A DNA stretch of 64,000 nt from Pelagibacteraceae bacterium AG-349-L23 (lineage in GTDB: Bacteria; Pseudomonadota; Alphaproteobacteria; Pelagibacterales; Pelagibacteraceae): contig QCDD01000003.1 of assembly GCA_003281045.1 (NCBI GenBank), positions 16,986 through 80,985 on the forward strand. The letters are read 5' to 3'. The notes beneath the pieces are model-generated. The model ran no database searches. It was not told the DNA's origin and saw nothing but the letters and a program-made list of their open reading frames with translations. This document shows, in pieces, positions 13,644-21,578 of this stretch; within the stretch, counting starts at the first letter, position 1; each line of letters begins with the position of its first letter. The position numbers were made by a program, and so were the translations under genes.

Positions 13644-15047
13644 TTAATCTAATTTAACACCAATATATCTTCTTTGATTTTGGCTATTATAGATAACTAA
13701 TAAAATAGTTTTTTGATTACTATTTAAGACTTGTTTCACAATTTGGTTTAAATCATTTACATTTCTAATTTTTTTCTTTTGAGCTTCTAAAATTATACTA
13801 TTTACTTCAACAGAACTTAACAAAGGACTATCATTTGCTATTTTAGTAACAACTAATCCAGTAGTTTGATTAGGTAAGTTTCTTGATTTTATATCTTCTT
13901 TATTCATTTGCCTTACAGTTATTTTTAAATCTTTTATCTCTATTTCTTTCGGACTTTCTGATTTTTCTGAAACTTTAAAATCCTCTGAAGTTTCTAATCT
14001 TCCAAGTGTAACAATTTTAACAATTTCTTTTTTATCTCTCCAAATTTTTACTTCCACTTTTTTCCCAACCGCAGTTCTTGCAACAATCATAGGAAGTTCC
14101 TTCATCTGATTAATTTTTTCTCCATTAAATTCTAAAATAATATCGCCAGCTTTTACTCCTGCTTTAGCAGATGGACTGTTCTCTGCAACACTTGCAACTA
14201 ATGCCCCACGAGGTTTATCTAATTTCTCAACTTCAGCAATTTCTTTTGTCACATCTTGAATTCTTACACCTAACCAACCACGTTTTGTTTCTCCGAACTC
14301 TATTAACTGATCAATAACTATTTTTGCACTATTTGAAGGAATTGAAAAACCGATTCCAATTGATCCATTCCTTCCAAGGATAGCTGTATTAATTCCAATC
14401 ACATTTCCGTTCATATCAAATAAAGGCCCACCCGAGTTTCCTTGATTGATTGATGCATCAGTCTGAATATAATCTTCGTACCTACTTAAACCTATCGATC
14501 TATTTCTTGCAGAAATAATTCCTGAAGTTACAGTTCCTCCAAGACCAAAAGGATTTCCAATTGCTATTACCCAGTCACCTATTCTTGCTTTGTCAGAGTC
14601 ACCAAATTTTACAGGTTTAAACTTTTCATTTGTCTCAAGTTGAAGAACTGCAATATCAGACAATGGATCAGCGCCTAAAACTTTTGCTTTAATTTCTTTG
14701 TCACCTACTCTTATAATAATATCATCGGCATCTTGAATGACGTGATTGTTTGTAACAACAATCCCTTTTTCATCTATAATAAACCCTGACCCTAAAGCCG
14801 CTGATGGTCTCTCTTGTGGTGTTCCAAATTCTTTAAACATGTCTTCAAATGGTGAACCTGGAGGAAATTGAAAAGGGAAAGGATTTGTTTGTGTTTTAAC
14901 CATTGTAGTTGTTGAAATATTAACCACAGATGGCATCAACTTTTCAGCTAAATCAGCAAAAGAACTAGGATGATTTTGGGCGAACGATTTTAATTGAGAA
15001 CTTATAATCAAAATAATCGCTATAAATAATTTATTTATTCTAATCAT
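13644..15047 (-). CDS. degP: Periplasmic serine endoprotease, DegP/DegQ family
   Basis: A 467-residue HtrA-type protease/chaperone of the periplasm. It has a hydrophobic signal segment at about residues 5-23. The trypsin-like domain carries H102 (NNHVIQD), D131 (DPLSDIAVL) and S205 (QGNSGGPLFD). Two PDZ domains follow, at about 245-340 and 370-467; the second is more divergent. It degrades misfolded envelope proteins. The context with hflK and hflC (membrane protein quality control) is a common alphaproteobacterial operon. DegP, DegQ and MucD cannot be told apart from sequence alone. It lies 1 nt downstream of the DUF2065 gene. Confidence 0.94.
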   Translation of the reverse strand: MIRINKLFIAIILIISSQLKSFAQNHPSSFADLAEKLMPSVVNISTTTMVKTQTNPFPFQFPPGSPFEDMFKEFGTPQERPSAALGSGFIIDEKGIVVTNNHVIQDADDIIIRVGDKEIKAKVLGADPLSDIAVLQLETNEKFKPVKFGDSDKARIGDWVIAIGNPFGLGGTVTSGIISARNRSIGLSRYEDYIQTDASINQGNSGGPLFDMNGNVIGINTAILGRNGSIGIGFSIPSNSAKIVIDQLIEFGETKRGWLGVRIQDVTKEIAEVEKLDKPRGALVASVAENSPSAKAGVKAGDIILEFNGEKINQMKELPMIVARTAVGKKVEVKIWRDKKEIVKIVTLGRLETSEDFKVSEKSESPKEIEIKDLKITVRQMNKEDIKSRNLPNQTTGLVVTKIANDSPLLSSVEVNSIILEAQKKKIRNVNDLNQIVKQVLNSNQKTILLVIYNSQNQRRYIGVKLD

Positions 15048-15048
15048 T

Positions 15049-15234
15049 TTAGTTCTTCATATAATAAATAATTATAAAGCCTAATACTGCAAAGATTAAT
15101 CCACCCGATCTAAGTTGACTATCTTTTATAAGCTCTAATTTTTTAAGCATACTTTTCATTTTTGATGGAAATATGGCATATAAAATTCCCTCAATAAATA
15201 AGAATAGACCAAAAGCAATGATCAATTCTTTCAT
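15049..15234 (-). CDS. Small membrane protein, DUF2065 family
   Basis: A 61-residue protein with two hydrophobic segments (about residues 3-20 and 42-58) separated by a basic loop. The pattern GLFLFIEGILYAIFPSKMK then LRSGGLIFAVLGFIIIY is that of DUF2065 (PF09838), a small inner-membrane family that repeatedly sits between hflC and degP in proteobacteria. Function is unknown. It lies 7 nt after hflC and 1 nt before degP, so an accessory role in the HflKC/DegP system is a reasonable inference, not shown. Confidence 0.85.
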   Translation of the reverse strand: MKELIIAFGLFLFIEGILYAIFPSKMKSMLKKLELIKDSQLRSGGLIFAVLGFIIIYYMKN

Positions 15235-15241
15235 GATTAAT

Positions 15242-16111
15242 CTATTGTGAATTTGGTTTTATATTTCCAAAAAATTTAAAGAACTCACTATCAGGAGATA
15301 GTATTAAAGAAGTCTCCCCACCAATTAAAGCTTTTTCGTAAGCCTGCATGGCTCTGTAAAAAGCAAAGAATTCTGGATCTTGGCCAAAAGCATTAGCGAA
15401 AATATTATTTCTTTTTCCATCGCCTTCTCCTTTCATGATCTCAGATTTTTTTTGTGCATCTGCTAAAATAACTGTTACTTCTTTATCAGCAGTCGATGTT
15501 ATCGTGACCGCCATTTCGGCACCTTTTGCTCTAAACTCTTTTGCTTCTCTCTCCCTCTCTGTTTGCATTCTTCTAAAGATCGCATCACTATTTGCTTGAG
15601 GAAGATCGGCACGTTTAATTCTTACATCTACAATTTCAATACCAAAGTTTTGTGCCTCATTGTTTACACCCTCTTGAATTAAAGCCATTTGTTTCGTTCT
15701 ATCCTCTGATAAAAGCGTTTGTAGCTCTTGCTGACCTAATACGTTCCTAATTCTTGAATTGATAATTGTTGCCAATCTAGATCTTGCAACTCTTTCATTT
15801 CCAACTGAGATATAAAACTTTAGAGGGTCCACAATTTGAAATCTTGCAAAAGCATCAACAATTAATCTTTTTTGATCCGATGCAATCACCTCTTCAGGTG
15901 GTGTATCTAAATTTAAAATTCGCTTATCTAAAAATACGACGTTTTGGATAAATGGTAATTTAAAGTTTAATCCAGGTTTTAGAATTATTCTTTTTGGATC
16001 TCCAAATTGAAGTACAATCGCTTGATTAACTTCTTTAACAATAAATATTGAAAAAAATAATGTTGCAGCAATAAAAACGGCTAATCCTGCTATAATTTTT
16101 CCTGCTTTCAT
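15242..16111 (-). CDS. hflC: FtsH-associated SPFH protein HflC
   Basis: A 289-residue prohibitin-like SPFH/Band 7 protein. It has an N-terminal membrane anchor at about residues 5-25, then the Band 7 domain starting VNQAIVLQFGDPKRIILKPGLN. A long coiled-coil follows with the typical RMQTEREREAKEFRAKGAE segment. It forms the HflKC cage around FtsH hexamers on the periplasmic face and modulates membrane proteolysis. It is 1 nt downstream of hflK. Its FtsH partner is encoded separately at 42827-44728. Length is normal. Confidence 0.96.
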   Translation of the reverse strand: MKAGKIIAGLAVFIAATLFFSIFIVKEVNQAIVLQFGDPKRIILKPGLNFKLPFIQNVVFLDKRILNLDTPPEEVIASDQKRLIVDAFARFQIVDPLKFYISVGNERVARSRLATIINSRIRNVLGQQELQTLLSEDRTKQMALIQEGVNNEAQNFGIEIVDVRIKRADLPQANSDAIFRRMQTEREREAKEFRAKGAEMAVTITSTADKEVTVILADAQKKSEIMKGEGDGKRNNIFANAFGQDPEFFAFYRAMQAYEKALIGGETSLILSPDSEFFKFFGNIKPNSQ

Positions 16112-16112
16112 T

Positions 16113-17222
16113 TTAATTGGTCACTTTCTTTTTTAATTCCGGTAATGGTAAATATGGAACAACACCTGAACCAGCATTTTTCTCAATGATTACTTTATCA
16201 ATATCAGCTAATACTTTTTCCATCGTTTCTAAATACATTCTTTCTTGAGTTACAGATTTCGCTTTTTTATACTCATTATAAATAGCTAAGAACCTACTTG
16301 CTTCACCCTCTGCTTTAGCTACCACTTCTTTTTTATAAGCTTCTGCAGCTTGTAAAATTTTTGCAGCTTCCCCTCGTGCTCTTGGGATTACATCATTAGC
16401 GTAAGCTTCGGCTTCATTCTTTGATCTTTCCATGTCTGCTCTAGCAGCTTGCACGTCTCTAAACGCATCAATAACTTGATCTGGTGGATCTGCTTTTTGC
16501 GTTTGAACTTGAGTGATTTGAATTCCTGATGTGTATTCATCTAATATCTTTTGGATAATTTCTTGTGTATCTGTTTCTATTAAAGATCTTCCTTCTGTCA
16601 AAATTGGCTGAATATCAGATCTTGCAATTACTTCTCTCATTGCTGTTTCTGCAGCAGCTTTAACTGTTCCCTCTGGGTCTTGTATCTTAAATAAAAAATT
16701 ACCCGCGTCTTTAATCACCCAAAAAACAGAAAAATCTATATTCACGATATTTTCATCACCAGTAAGCATGAGACTTTCTTGTGGTACGTCTGCTACCCCT
16801 CCTGCCGCTGAAGAAAAACCACTATCTCTTTCTGATCTAAAACCAATATCTATTCTGTTAACTTTTGTTACTTTTGGTGTTAAAACAGATTCTACTGGGA
16901 AAGGGATATGATAGTTCAAACCTGGTTGGGTTGTTTTGACAAACTTTCCAAATCTTAAAACAACACCTTGTTCATCAGGAAGTACTCTATAAAGACCACT
17001 CGCCAACCAAACAAAACCTAAAATAATTAATACTAAAACTACTTGCTTTCCTCCAGAGGAACTTCCGCCTGGTAAAAGTTTTTTAATTTTTTCTTGAAAC
17101 TCTTTTATAATTTTATCTACATCAGGTGGCCGTGGACCTCTTCCAGAGCCATTACCACTACCACCTCCACCTGGAGGTGATCCCCAAGGACTACCGCCTC
17201 TTTGTTGAAAATCATCTGACAT
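16113..17222 (-). CDS. hflK: FtsH-associated SPFH protein HflK
   Basis: A 369-residue SPFH protein. The cytoplasmic N-terminus (about residues 1-60) is Gly/Pro-rich (SPWGSPPGGGGSGNGSGRGP), as in other HflK proteins. A membrane segment lies at about 63-80, and the Band 7 domain begins YRVLPDEQGVVLRFGKFVK. A helical coiled-coil region with RARGEAAKILQAAEAYK follows. It pairs with HflC in the FtsH-regulating assembly. First gene of the hflK-hflC-DUF2065-degP-miaA run, divergent from mrp with a 50-nt gap that presumably holds both promoters. Confidence 0.96.
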   Translation of the reverse strand: MSDDFQQRGGSPWGSPPGGGGSGNGSGRGPRPPDVDKIIKEFQEKIKKLLPGGSSSGGKQVVLVLIILGFVWLASGLYRVLPDEQGVVLRFGKFVKTTQPGLNYHIPFPVESVLTPKVTKVNRIDIGFRSERDSGFSSAAGGVADVPQESLMLTGDENIVNIDFSVFWVIKDAGNFLFKIQDPEGTVKAAAETAMREVIARSDIQPILTEGRSLIETDTQEIIQKILDEYTSGIQITQVQTQKADPPDQVIDAFRDVQAARADMERSKNEAEAYANDVIPRARGEAAKILQAAEAYKKEVVAKAEGEASRFLAIYNEYKKAKSVTQERMYLETMEKVLADIDKVIIEKNAGSGVVPYLPLPELKKKVTN

Positions 17223-17272
17223 AGACTATCTATATAGTGTCTAATTTCACAAAAACAAGCTAAGATCAAAAA

Positions 17273-18097
17273 ATGCCAGATAAAAAGCCAGAACTAAGTG
17301 CCGCAACGAGTAAAGATAGTGGGCGAAAGGTATTCACAAAAAAACCAATTATTGGAACAAAATTTACTATTGCAATTTCGAGTGCAAAAGGAGGGGTCGG
17401 AAAGTCAACTTTTGCAACTAATCTTGCAATAGCATTAAAACATATTGGATGTAAAGTTGGTTTGTTAGATGCAGATATTTATGGACCTTCAATTCCAAAA
17501 ATGTTTGGTATAAATGAAAAACCTAAAAGCGATGGCCAAAAACTAGATCCTATAATTAAATATGATATTCAGTGTATGTCTATTGGTTTTCTTACCGATC
17601 AGCAAACTCCAATGATTTGGAGGGGTCCAATGGTAACAAGTGCAATAAGAACATTTACTCAAAAAGTAAATTGGAAAGATTTAGACTTTATAATTGTAGA
17701 TATGCCTCCTGGAACAGGAGATACACAATTAACTTTCTCACAAGAAATTAAAATGGATGGAGCAATAATAGTCTCAACACCTCAAGAAGTGTCTTTATTA
17801 GATGTAAAAAGAGGAATTAAAATGTTTGATAAACTAGGGGTAAAAATTTTAGGACTTATAGAAAACATGAGTTACTTCATTGGAGATGATAATAAAAAAT
17901 ATAAAATATTCGGTGAAGGTGGAGTTCGTAAAACTTCAGAGGAATTCAATAAAGAGTTTTTGGGTGAAATACCAATTAACTCTGAAATAGGAAAGACAAG
18001 TGATAATGGAAAACCAATCGTTGAGGAAGATCCAAATTGTGAAATTTCAAAAATTTATATAAATTTTGCTAATAAAATTAAATCAACTTATCTTTAA
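17273..18097 (+). CDS. mrp: Mrp/ApbC/NBP35-family P-loop ATPase (Fe-S cluster carrier type)
   Basis: A 274-residue deviant-Walker ATPase. The motif [11 protein letters not shown] spans about residues 36-46, and [13 protein letters not shown] is the family signature. The family carries or inserts Fe-S clusters. Two features stand out. There is no N-terminal MIP18/DUF59 domain, only about 30 polar residues. The usual CxxC after IENMSYF is absent, with [14 protein letters not shown] in its place; related alphaproteobacterial Mrp proteins are also known to lack these cysteines. A cluster-carrier role is therefore less certain here. Its last 20 nt overlap the 3' end of the convergent thyX. Confidence 0.92.
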   Translation: MPDKKPELSAATSKDSGRKVFTKKPIIGTKFTIAISSAKGGVGKSTFATNLAIALKHIGCKVGLLDADIYGPSIPKMFGINEKPKSDGQKLDPIIKYDIQCMSIGFLTDQQTPMIWRGPMVTSAIRTFTQKVNWKDLDFIIVDMPPGTGDTQLTFSQEIKMDGAIIVSTPQEVSLLDVKRGIKMFDKLGVKILGLIENMSYFIGDDNKKYKIFGEGGVRKTSEEFNKEFLGEIPINSEIGKTSDNGKPIVEEDPNCEISKIYINFANKIKSTYL

Positions 18098-19025
18098 GAT
18101 TAAAAGCTTCCATTAACTCATTCCATTCTCTTTTTGACAAACCAGAACTCTCTAAAGAAACATCTTCACCTTTAATTAATTTTTGAATAACAACGTTTGC
18201 TTTGGCAGAAACTTCTGTACCTCCCACTCTGTAATCCATAAAAGCTTCATAGGTTGTTGGTACCCACCTTTTTAAGGTATCCAACATGATATCAGCATAA
18301 ACTCTAATTTCATATTGAGCATGACGATCTGCTCTTAGTCTTAAAAAATTCATTAAATTTAAAAGATCTGTTTTCCAATACCATTGGGTATAAGTATTTA
18401 ATGTTAAATTCATTCTAGCAAGTTCCCTGGCTAATCCCTTTTTATTATCATCTATAGTAGATCCATCATATCTTTCATTAAGCATGGTTTCATAATTGGA
18501 ATAAGTTCTTTCAGCATCATTTTTCAAAAGCTCTAGAACCTCTTTTGCTTGATTTCCTTCAAGGACATCTCCCCTTCCTTGTCTATTACTTGTTGATTGA
18601 GCTGCTAAATTTTCAGACGTTGGTAAGTAAAATTCTTTATCTAAAATAGAATATCTTGCAGAATATTCATTAACATTTGCAGTTCTATGTCTTATCCATT
18701 GACGTGCTATAAAGATCGGTAATTTGATGTGATATTTAATTTCACACATTTCAAATGGTGTGCTATGCCAATGACGCATCAAATATTTTATCAATCCAGC
18801 ATCAGTTGAAACTTGTTTGGTTCCTTTTCCATAAGAAACTCTTGCAGCTTGAACGATAGATGTATCATCACCCATGTAATCAACTACTCTTACAAAACCA
18901 TGATCTAAAGCTGGTATTGCCTCATAAAGAATATTTTCCAACTCTGATACCACAACCCTTTTTGTTTTGTTGTTTTGAGACTGTTGACTCTTAATTTCTA
19001 AGGATTGTTCTTTAGTTAATTTCAT
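18078..19025 (-). CDS. thyX: Flavin-dependent thymidylate synthase ThyX
   Basis: ThyX makes dTMP from dUMP with FAD, NADPH and methylene-THF. From the ATG at 19023-19025 the protein has 315 residues. The ThyX motif RHR-x7-S is present at R112-H113-R114 to S122 ([11 protein letters not shown]), with the substrate-binding region [16 protein letters not shown] later. A longer in-frame start at 19148 is rejected because those 41 codons lie inside the tmRNA gene on the other strand and are not protein-like. ThyX instead of ThyA is usual in SAR11-like genomes. The 3' end overlaps mrp convergently. Confidence 0.95.
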   Translation of the reverse strand: MKLTKEQSLEIKSQQSQNNKTKRVVVSELENILYEAIPALDHGFVRVVDYMGDDTSIVQAARVSYGKGTKQVSTDAGLIKYLMRHWHSTPFEMCEIKYHIKLPIFIARQWIRHRTANVNEYSARYSILDKEFYLPTSENLAAQSTSNRQGRGDVLEGNQAKEVLELLKNDAERTYSNYETMLNERYDGSTIDDNKKGLARELARMNLTLNTYTQWYWKTDLLNLMNFLRLRADRHAQYEIRVYADIMLDTLKRWVPTTYEAFMDYRVGGTEVSAKANVVIQKLIKGEDVSLESSGLSKREWNELMEAFNLKDKLI

Positions 19026-19033
19026 GATTGTTA

Positions 19034-19061
19034 TTGAATCTCTTGCGATTCCTTTTATATT
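19034..19061 (+). promoter_or_regulatory. Candidate promoter for the permuted ssrA gene
   Basis: TTGAAT (19034-19039) and TATATT (19056-19061) are spaced 16 nt. The predicted start near 19067-19068 coincides with the first base of a perfect 6-bp hairpin that would open the tmRNA precursor. The element lies between the divergent thyX start codon (19025) and ssrA. Sequence-only inference, but the agreement with the RNA 5' end supports it. Confidence 0.5.
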
Positions 19062-19066
19062 AATAA

Positions 19067-19335
19067 AGTTGGTTTTCCAACTATGACGATAAACGAATTT
19101 CGTAATAACCATTGCGGACGTGGGGGCAGTACCCACCACCTCCACCAATTACAACTTATGGGGGTGAACTAGATTCGACGGGTGACTAAAGGCTATTCTT
19201 TCGTTCGGAATTGTTCCTCCGTAAAGGGCTAATTTATAAATGCTAACGAAAGTTATGCAATTGCTGCTTAATTAATTTTTATTAATTAAGTAAACGGGGT
19301 TTGGGGCACCTGGCAACAGAACGCCCCTTTAAAGT
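19067..19335 (+). ncRNA. ssrA: Two-piece (circularly permuted) tmRNA, ssrA
   Basis: The acceptor piece comes first (about 19067-19147), then a linker of only 12 nt (19148-19159), then the coding piece (19160 to about 19335). The coding piece opens GGGGGTG...GATTCGACGGG, the conserved tmRNA 5' end. Its 7-bp acceptor stem (19160-19166) pairs with CACCTCC (19137-19143), with a G-U at the third pair, the alanyl-tRNA synthetase determinant. A plus encoded CCA follows at 19144-19147. The T-stem GTGGG/CCCAC (19120-19124, 19132-19136) closes an unusual loop, GGCAGTA. The tag reads ANESYAIAA from GCT at 19242 to TAA at 19269-19271. The conserved GGGGCACCTGGCAACAGAA pseudoknot region ends the coding piece. 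The exact outer ends are estimates. Confidence 0.92.
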
Positions 19336-19404
19336 ATTTTTTGTCGCTTAAAATTTGAAAAAATTATTTAGTAAAATTTTAGTTTAAGGTGTAGGAAAGT
19401 TTAG

Positions 19405-20769
19405 ATGAAAATTAGAGTAAATTTTATTTATATTTTAATAATAGCATTTTTAATTATTTTGTTAATTTTGGGTCACCAAATTAATAAGCAGAATTCTGCA
19501 TCCAAAAAAAATGAAATTTCAAATATAGTAAATCAACTTAAAACAAGAAATAATCAGCTAGCTAAAATACAAAAAAACTTATTCAAAGACGGAAAAAACT
19601 TAAATGATATAATTAATAAAAAAGGAATCACTTTTGAAAATATATTTAAAGATAAAAAACTTGATGGATTAAATAATTTTTCTTATTCAAAATATTCAAC
19701 TAAGGATATTTTATTTAATGGTAATCGTGGTGCTACTGGCACAGCATATATTGACTTTTATAATAATGATAAAAATTTATTAATCGCAACTTATGATGGA
19801 ATTTTTGCATTTACTAATCTTAATAACTTAGAGAATTTTGTAAAAATAAACTCAAATATTAATTCAATAATTAAATATGATAAATTTTATTTTCATGAAC
19901 AATATGGCATTAAGGATATTCATATAGACAATAATAAATTGTACGTCTCATATATTGGTAAAAGAAAAGATAATTGTTACGATCTTAAAATTATTTTTAG
20001 TGAATTAAATGAAAAATATTTAGATTTTAATTTGTTTTATCAAACATTAAATTGTGTTGATAAAAATAATAATCATGGATTTTGGGCTCATCAAGGTGCA
20101 GGTGGAAGGATTGTAAATCTTGATAATTCAAACCTATTATTTACCACAGGAGACTTTAGAAATAGACCCCTTGCACAAGATATTCAAAGTGATTTTGGAA
20201 AAATTTTAAAAATTAATATTCAAAATAAAAAATCCGAGGTTGTTTCCTTGGGTCATAGAAATCCTCAAGGCTTATATTACAGTAAAAAATTTGACTTTAT
20301 TTTATCTACCGAGCATGGACCAAAAGGTGGTGACGAAATCAATATAAATAATAAACCCTTTTTAAAAATTAAAAATTTTGGATGGCCAATCTCATCTTAT
20401 GGAGAACATTATAAAAAAAATTATTCTGAAAAAATACTGAAAGAAGCACCATTGAACAAATCTCATAAAAAATTTGGTTTTGAAGAACCTATTAAATATT
20501 TTGATCCATCGATTGGTATCAGTCAAACAATTTCCTTGAATGAAGCAGATAGAGAATTTTTAATTGGAGCAATGGGAAATGAGATTGCTGATCAGGATTT
20601 AGGACTTCACTATATTAAGTTAAATGAAAACAGAGATAAAGTTATTAAACATGATTACTTTTTACTAAATGAGAGAGTAAGGGATATGGTAGTTTCCAAG
20701 GATAAAAACTTTATTATAATTTTTTTAGAGTCTACAAGTTCAATATTAATTTTTAAAAAAAATAGTTAA
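19405..20769 (+). CDS. Membrane-anchored PQQ-type sugar dehydrogenase homologue (GSDH family)
   Basis: A 454-residue protein. It has an N-terminal membrane anchor at about residues 6-23, a polar, probably coiled-coil stalk at about 28-80, and a six-bladed beta-propeller domain of the glucose/sorbosone dehydrogenase family (PF07995). Diagnostic motifs are GFWAHQGAGGRIV (about 225-237, H229), FGKILKI (264-270), GHRNPQGL (283-290) and STEHGPKGGDEIN (301-313), then NFGWPISSYGEHY. These are the conserved PQQ-site and calcium-site regions of soluble aldose dehydrogenases such as YliI. The catalytic domain would face the periplasm. Substrate is unknown and PQQ use is inferred. It is monocistronic, 65 nt after tmRNA and ending 8 nt from the convergent FkbM-like gene. 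Confidence 0.8.
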   Translation: MKIRVNFIYILIIAFLIILLILGHQINKQNSASKKNEISNIVNQLKTRNNQLAKIQKNLFKDGKNLNDIINKKGITFENIFKDKKLDGLNNFSYSKYSTKDILFNGNRGATGTAYIDFYNNDKNLLIATYDGIFAFTNLNNLENFVKINSNINSIIKYDKFYFHEQYGIKDIHIDNNKLYVSYIGKRKDNCYDLKIIFSELNEKYLDFNLFYQTLNCVDKNNNHGFWAHQGAGGRIVNLDNSNLLFTTGDFRNRPLAQDIQSDFGKILKINIQNKKSEVVSLGHRNPQGLYYSKKFDFILSTEHGPKGGDEININNKPFLKIKNFGWPISSYGEHYKKNYSEKILKEAPLNKSHKKFGFEEPIKYFDPSIGISQTISLNEADREFLIGAMGNEIADQDLGLHYIKLNENRDKVIKHDYFLLNERVRDMVVSKDKNFIIIFLESTSSILIFKKNS

Positions 20770-20777
20770 TAATTAAA

Positions 20778-21560
20778 TTAATTTTTAAAAGAAATTTTAA
20801 TTTCAGGTCCTCTTTTACGATTTTTAAAATCTAAACCTTTTATTGGGTAATTTCTCGATGTTTTTTGTTTTTTTATCCTAAATTTTTTTGGATTAATTAA
20901 TGTCATTTCAATTACTTGTGGAACCCCCTTATTATCAACCATACCATAATTATTTGCATTAATATGAATATTTTTTAACTTAGATTTGTTCATGAAATCT
21001 TTTATTTTTTTTAAATTTTTTTGAAGATTATGAAATTCTACAATTACTAAATTTAGTTTATAAAAATTTTTATTAATTTCTTTTAAAACCTTATACTCAT
21101 CACCTTCAATATCTACTTTTAAAACAACATCTTTGTTATCTCCTATTGCATCAGTAATTGTAACTTGATTATTTTTGTTTGTTTTTTTTGAAACAATTTT
21201 TTTGTGATAATGTTTATTTTTACCCCTAAAAAAAATTAAGTATTGAAAAAATTTAAAAAGATCTATTATTTTGATAAGTTTAATTTGTTTAAATAATAGT
21301 AAAGATATAAAATCTCTCAAAAATCTTTTAGTCCAAAACTTTCTATCGACTGTGTGATCAAAAGCTAAAATTTTACAATTTTTATTATATTCTTGAAATT
21401 GTTTTTCAAAACTCCATTCAGCTTCAAGTCCACAAGTAATAATTACACTAGTTTTCTCAATTACACGTTTGTCAATAACATACCCTCCATCCGATTTTCT
21501 ACCAAGCCTAATTAAATTCGATAAATCTGTGTGATAAGGTTTTAAAAAGGATGGTAACAT
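20778..21560 (-). CDS. FkbM-like methyltransferase-family protein
   Basis: A 260-residue protein whose C-terminal half carries VVLKVDIEGDEYKVLKEI and LVIVEFHNL, the conserved elements of the FkbM methyltransferase domain (PF05050). The N-terminal part has SDGGYVI and ITCGLEAEWSFEKQF followed by ILAFDHT. The usual glycine-rich SAM motif (D-x-G-A-N-x-G) is therefore replaced by a CGLEAEWSFE variant, seen in METTL24-like relatives. Substrate is unknown; family members modify sugars or small metabolites. Very lysine- and asparagine-rich. It sits 18 nt downstream of ppdK on the same strand and ends 8 nt from the convergent dehydrogenase gene. Whether it is catalytically active cannot be told. Confidence 0.7.
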   Translation of the reverse strand: MLPSFLKPYHTDLSNLIRLGRKSDGGYVIDKRVIEKTSVIITCGLEAEWSFEKQFQEYNKNCKILAFDHTVDRKFWTKRFLRDFISLLLFKQIKLIKIIDLFKFFQYLIFFRGKNKHYHKKIVSKKTNKNNQVTITDAIGDNKDVVLKVDIEGDEYKVLKEINKNFYKLNLVIVEFHNLQKNLKKIKDFMNKSKLKNIHINANNYGMVDNKGVPQVIEMTLINPKKFRIKKQKTSRNYPIKGLDFKNRKRGPEIKISFKN

Positions 21561-21578
21561 TTACAACTTAACTAAATT

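Noticed and set aside
19026..19148. N-terminal extension of thyX to 19148
   Set aside because: The 41 extra codons lie inside the tmRNA acceptor piece; the conserved protein starts at 19025.
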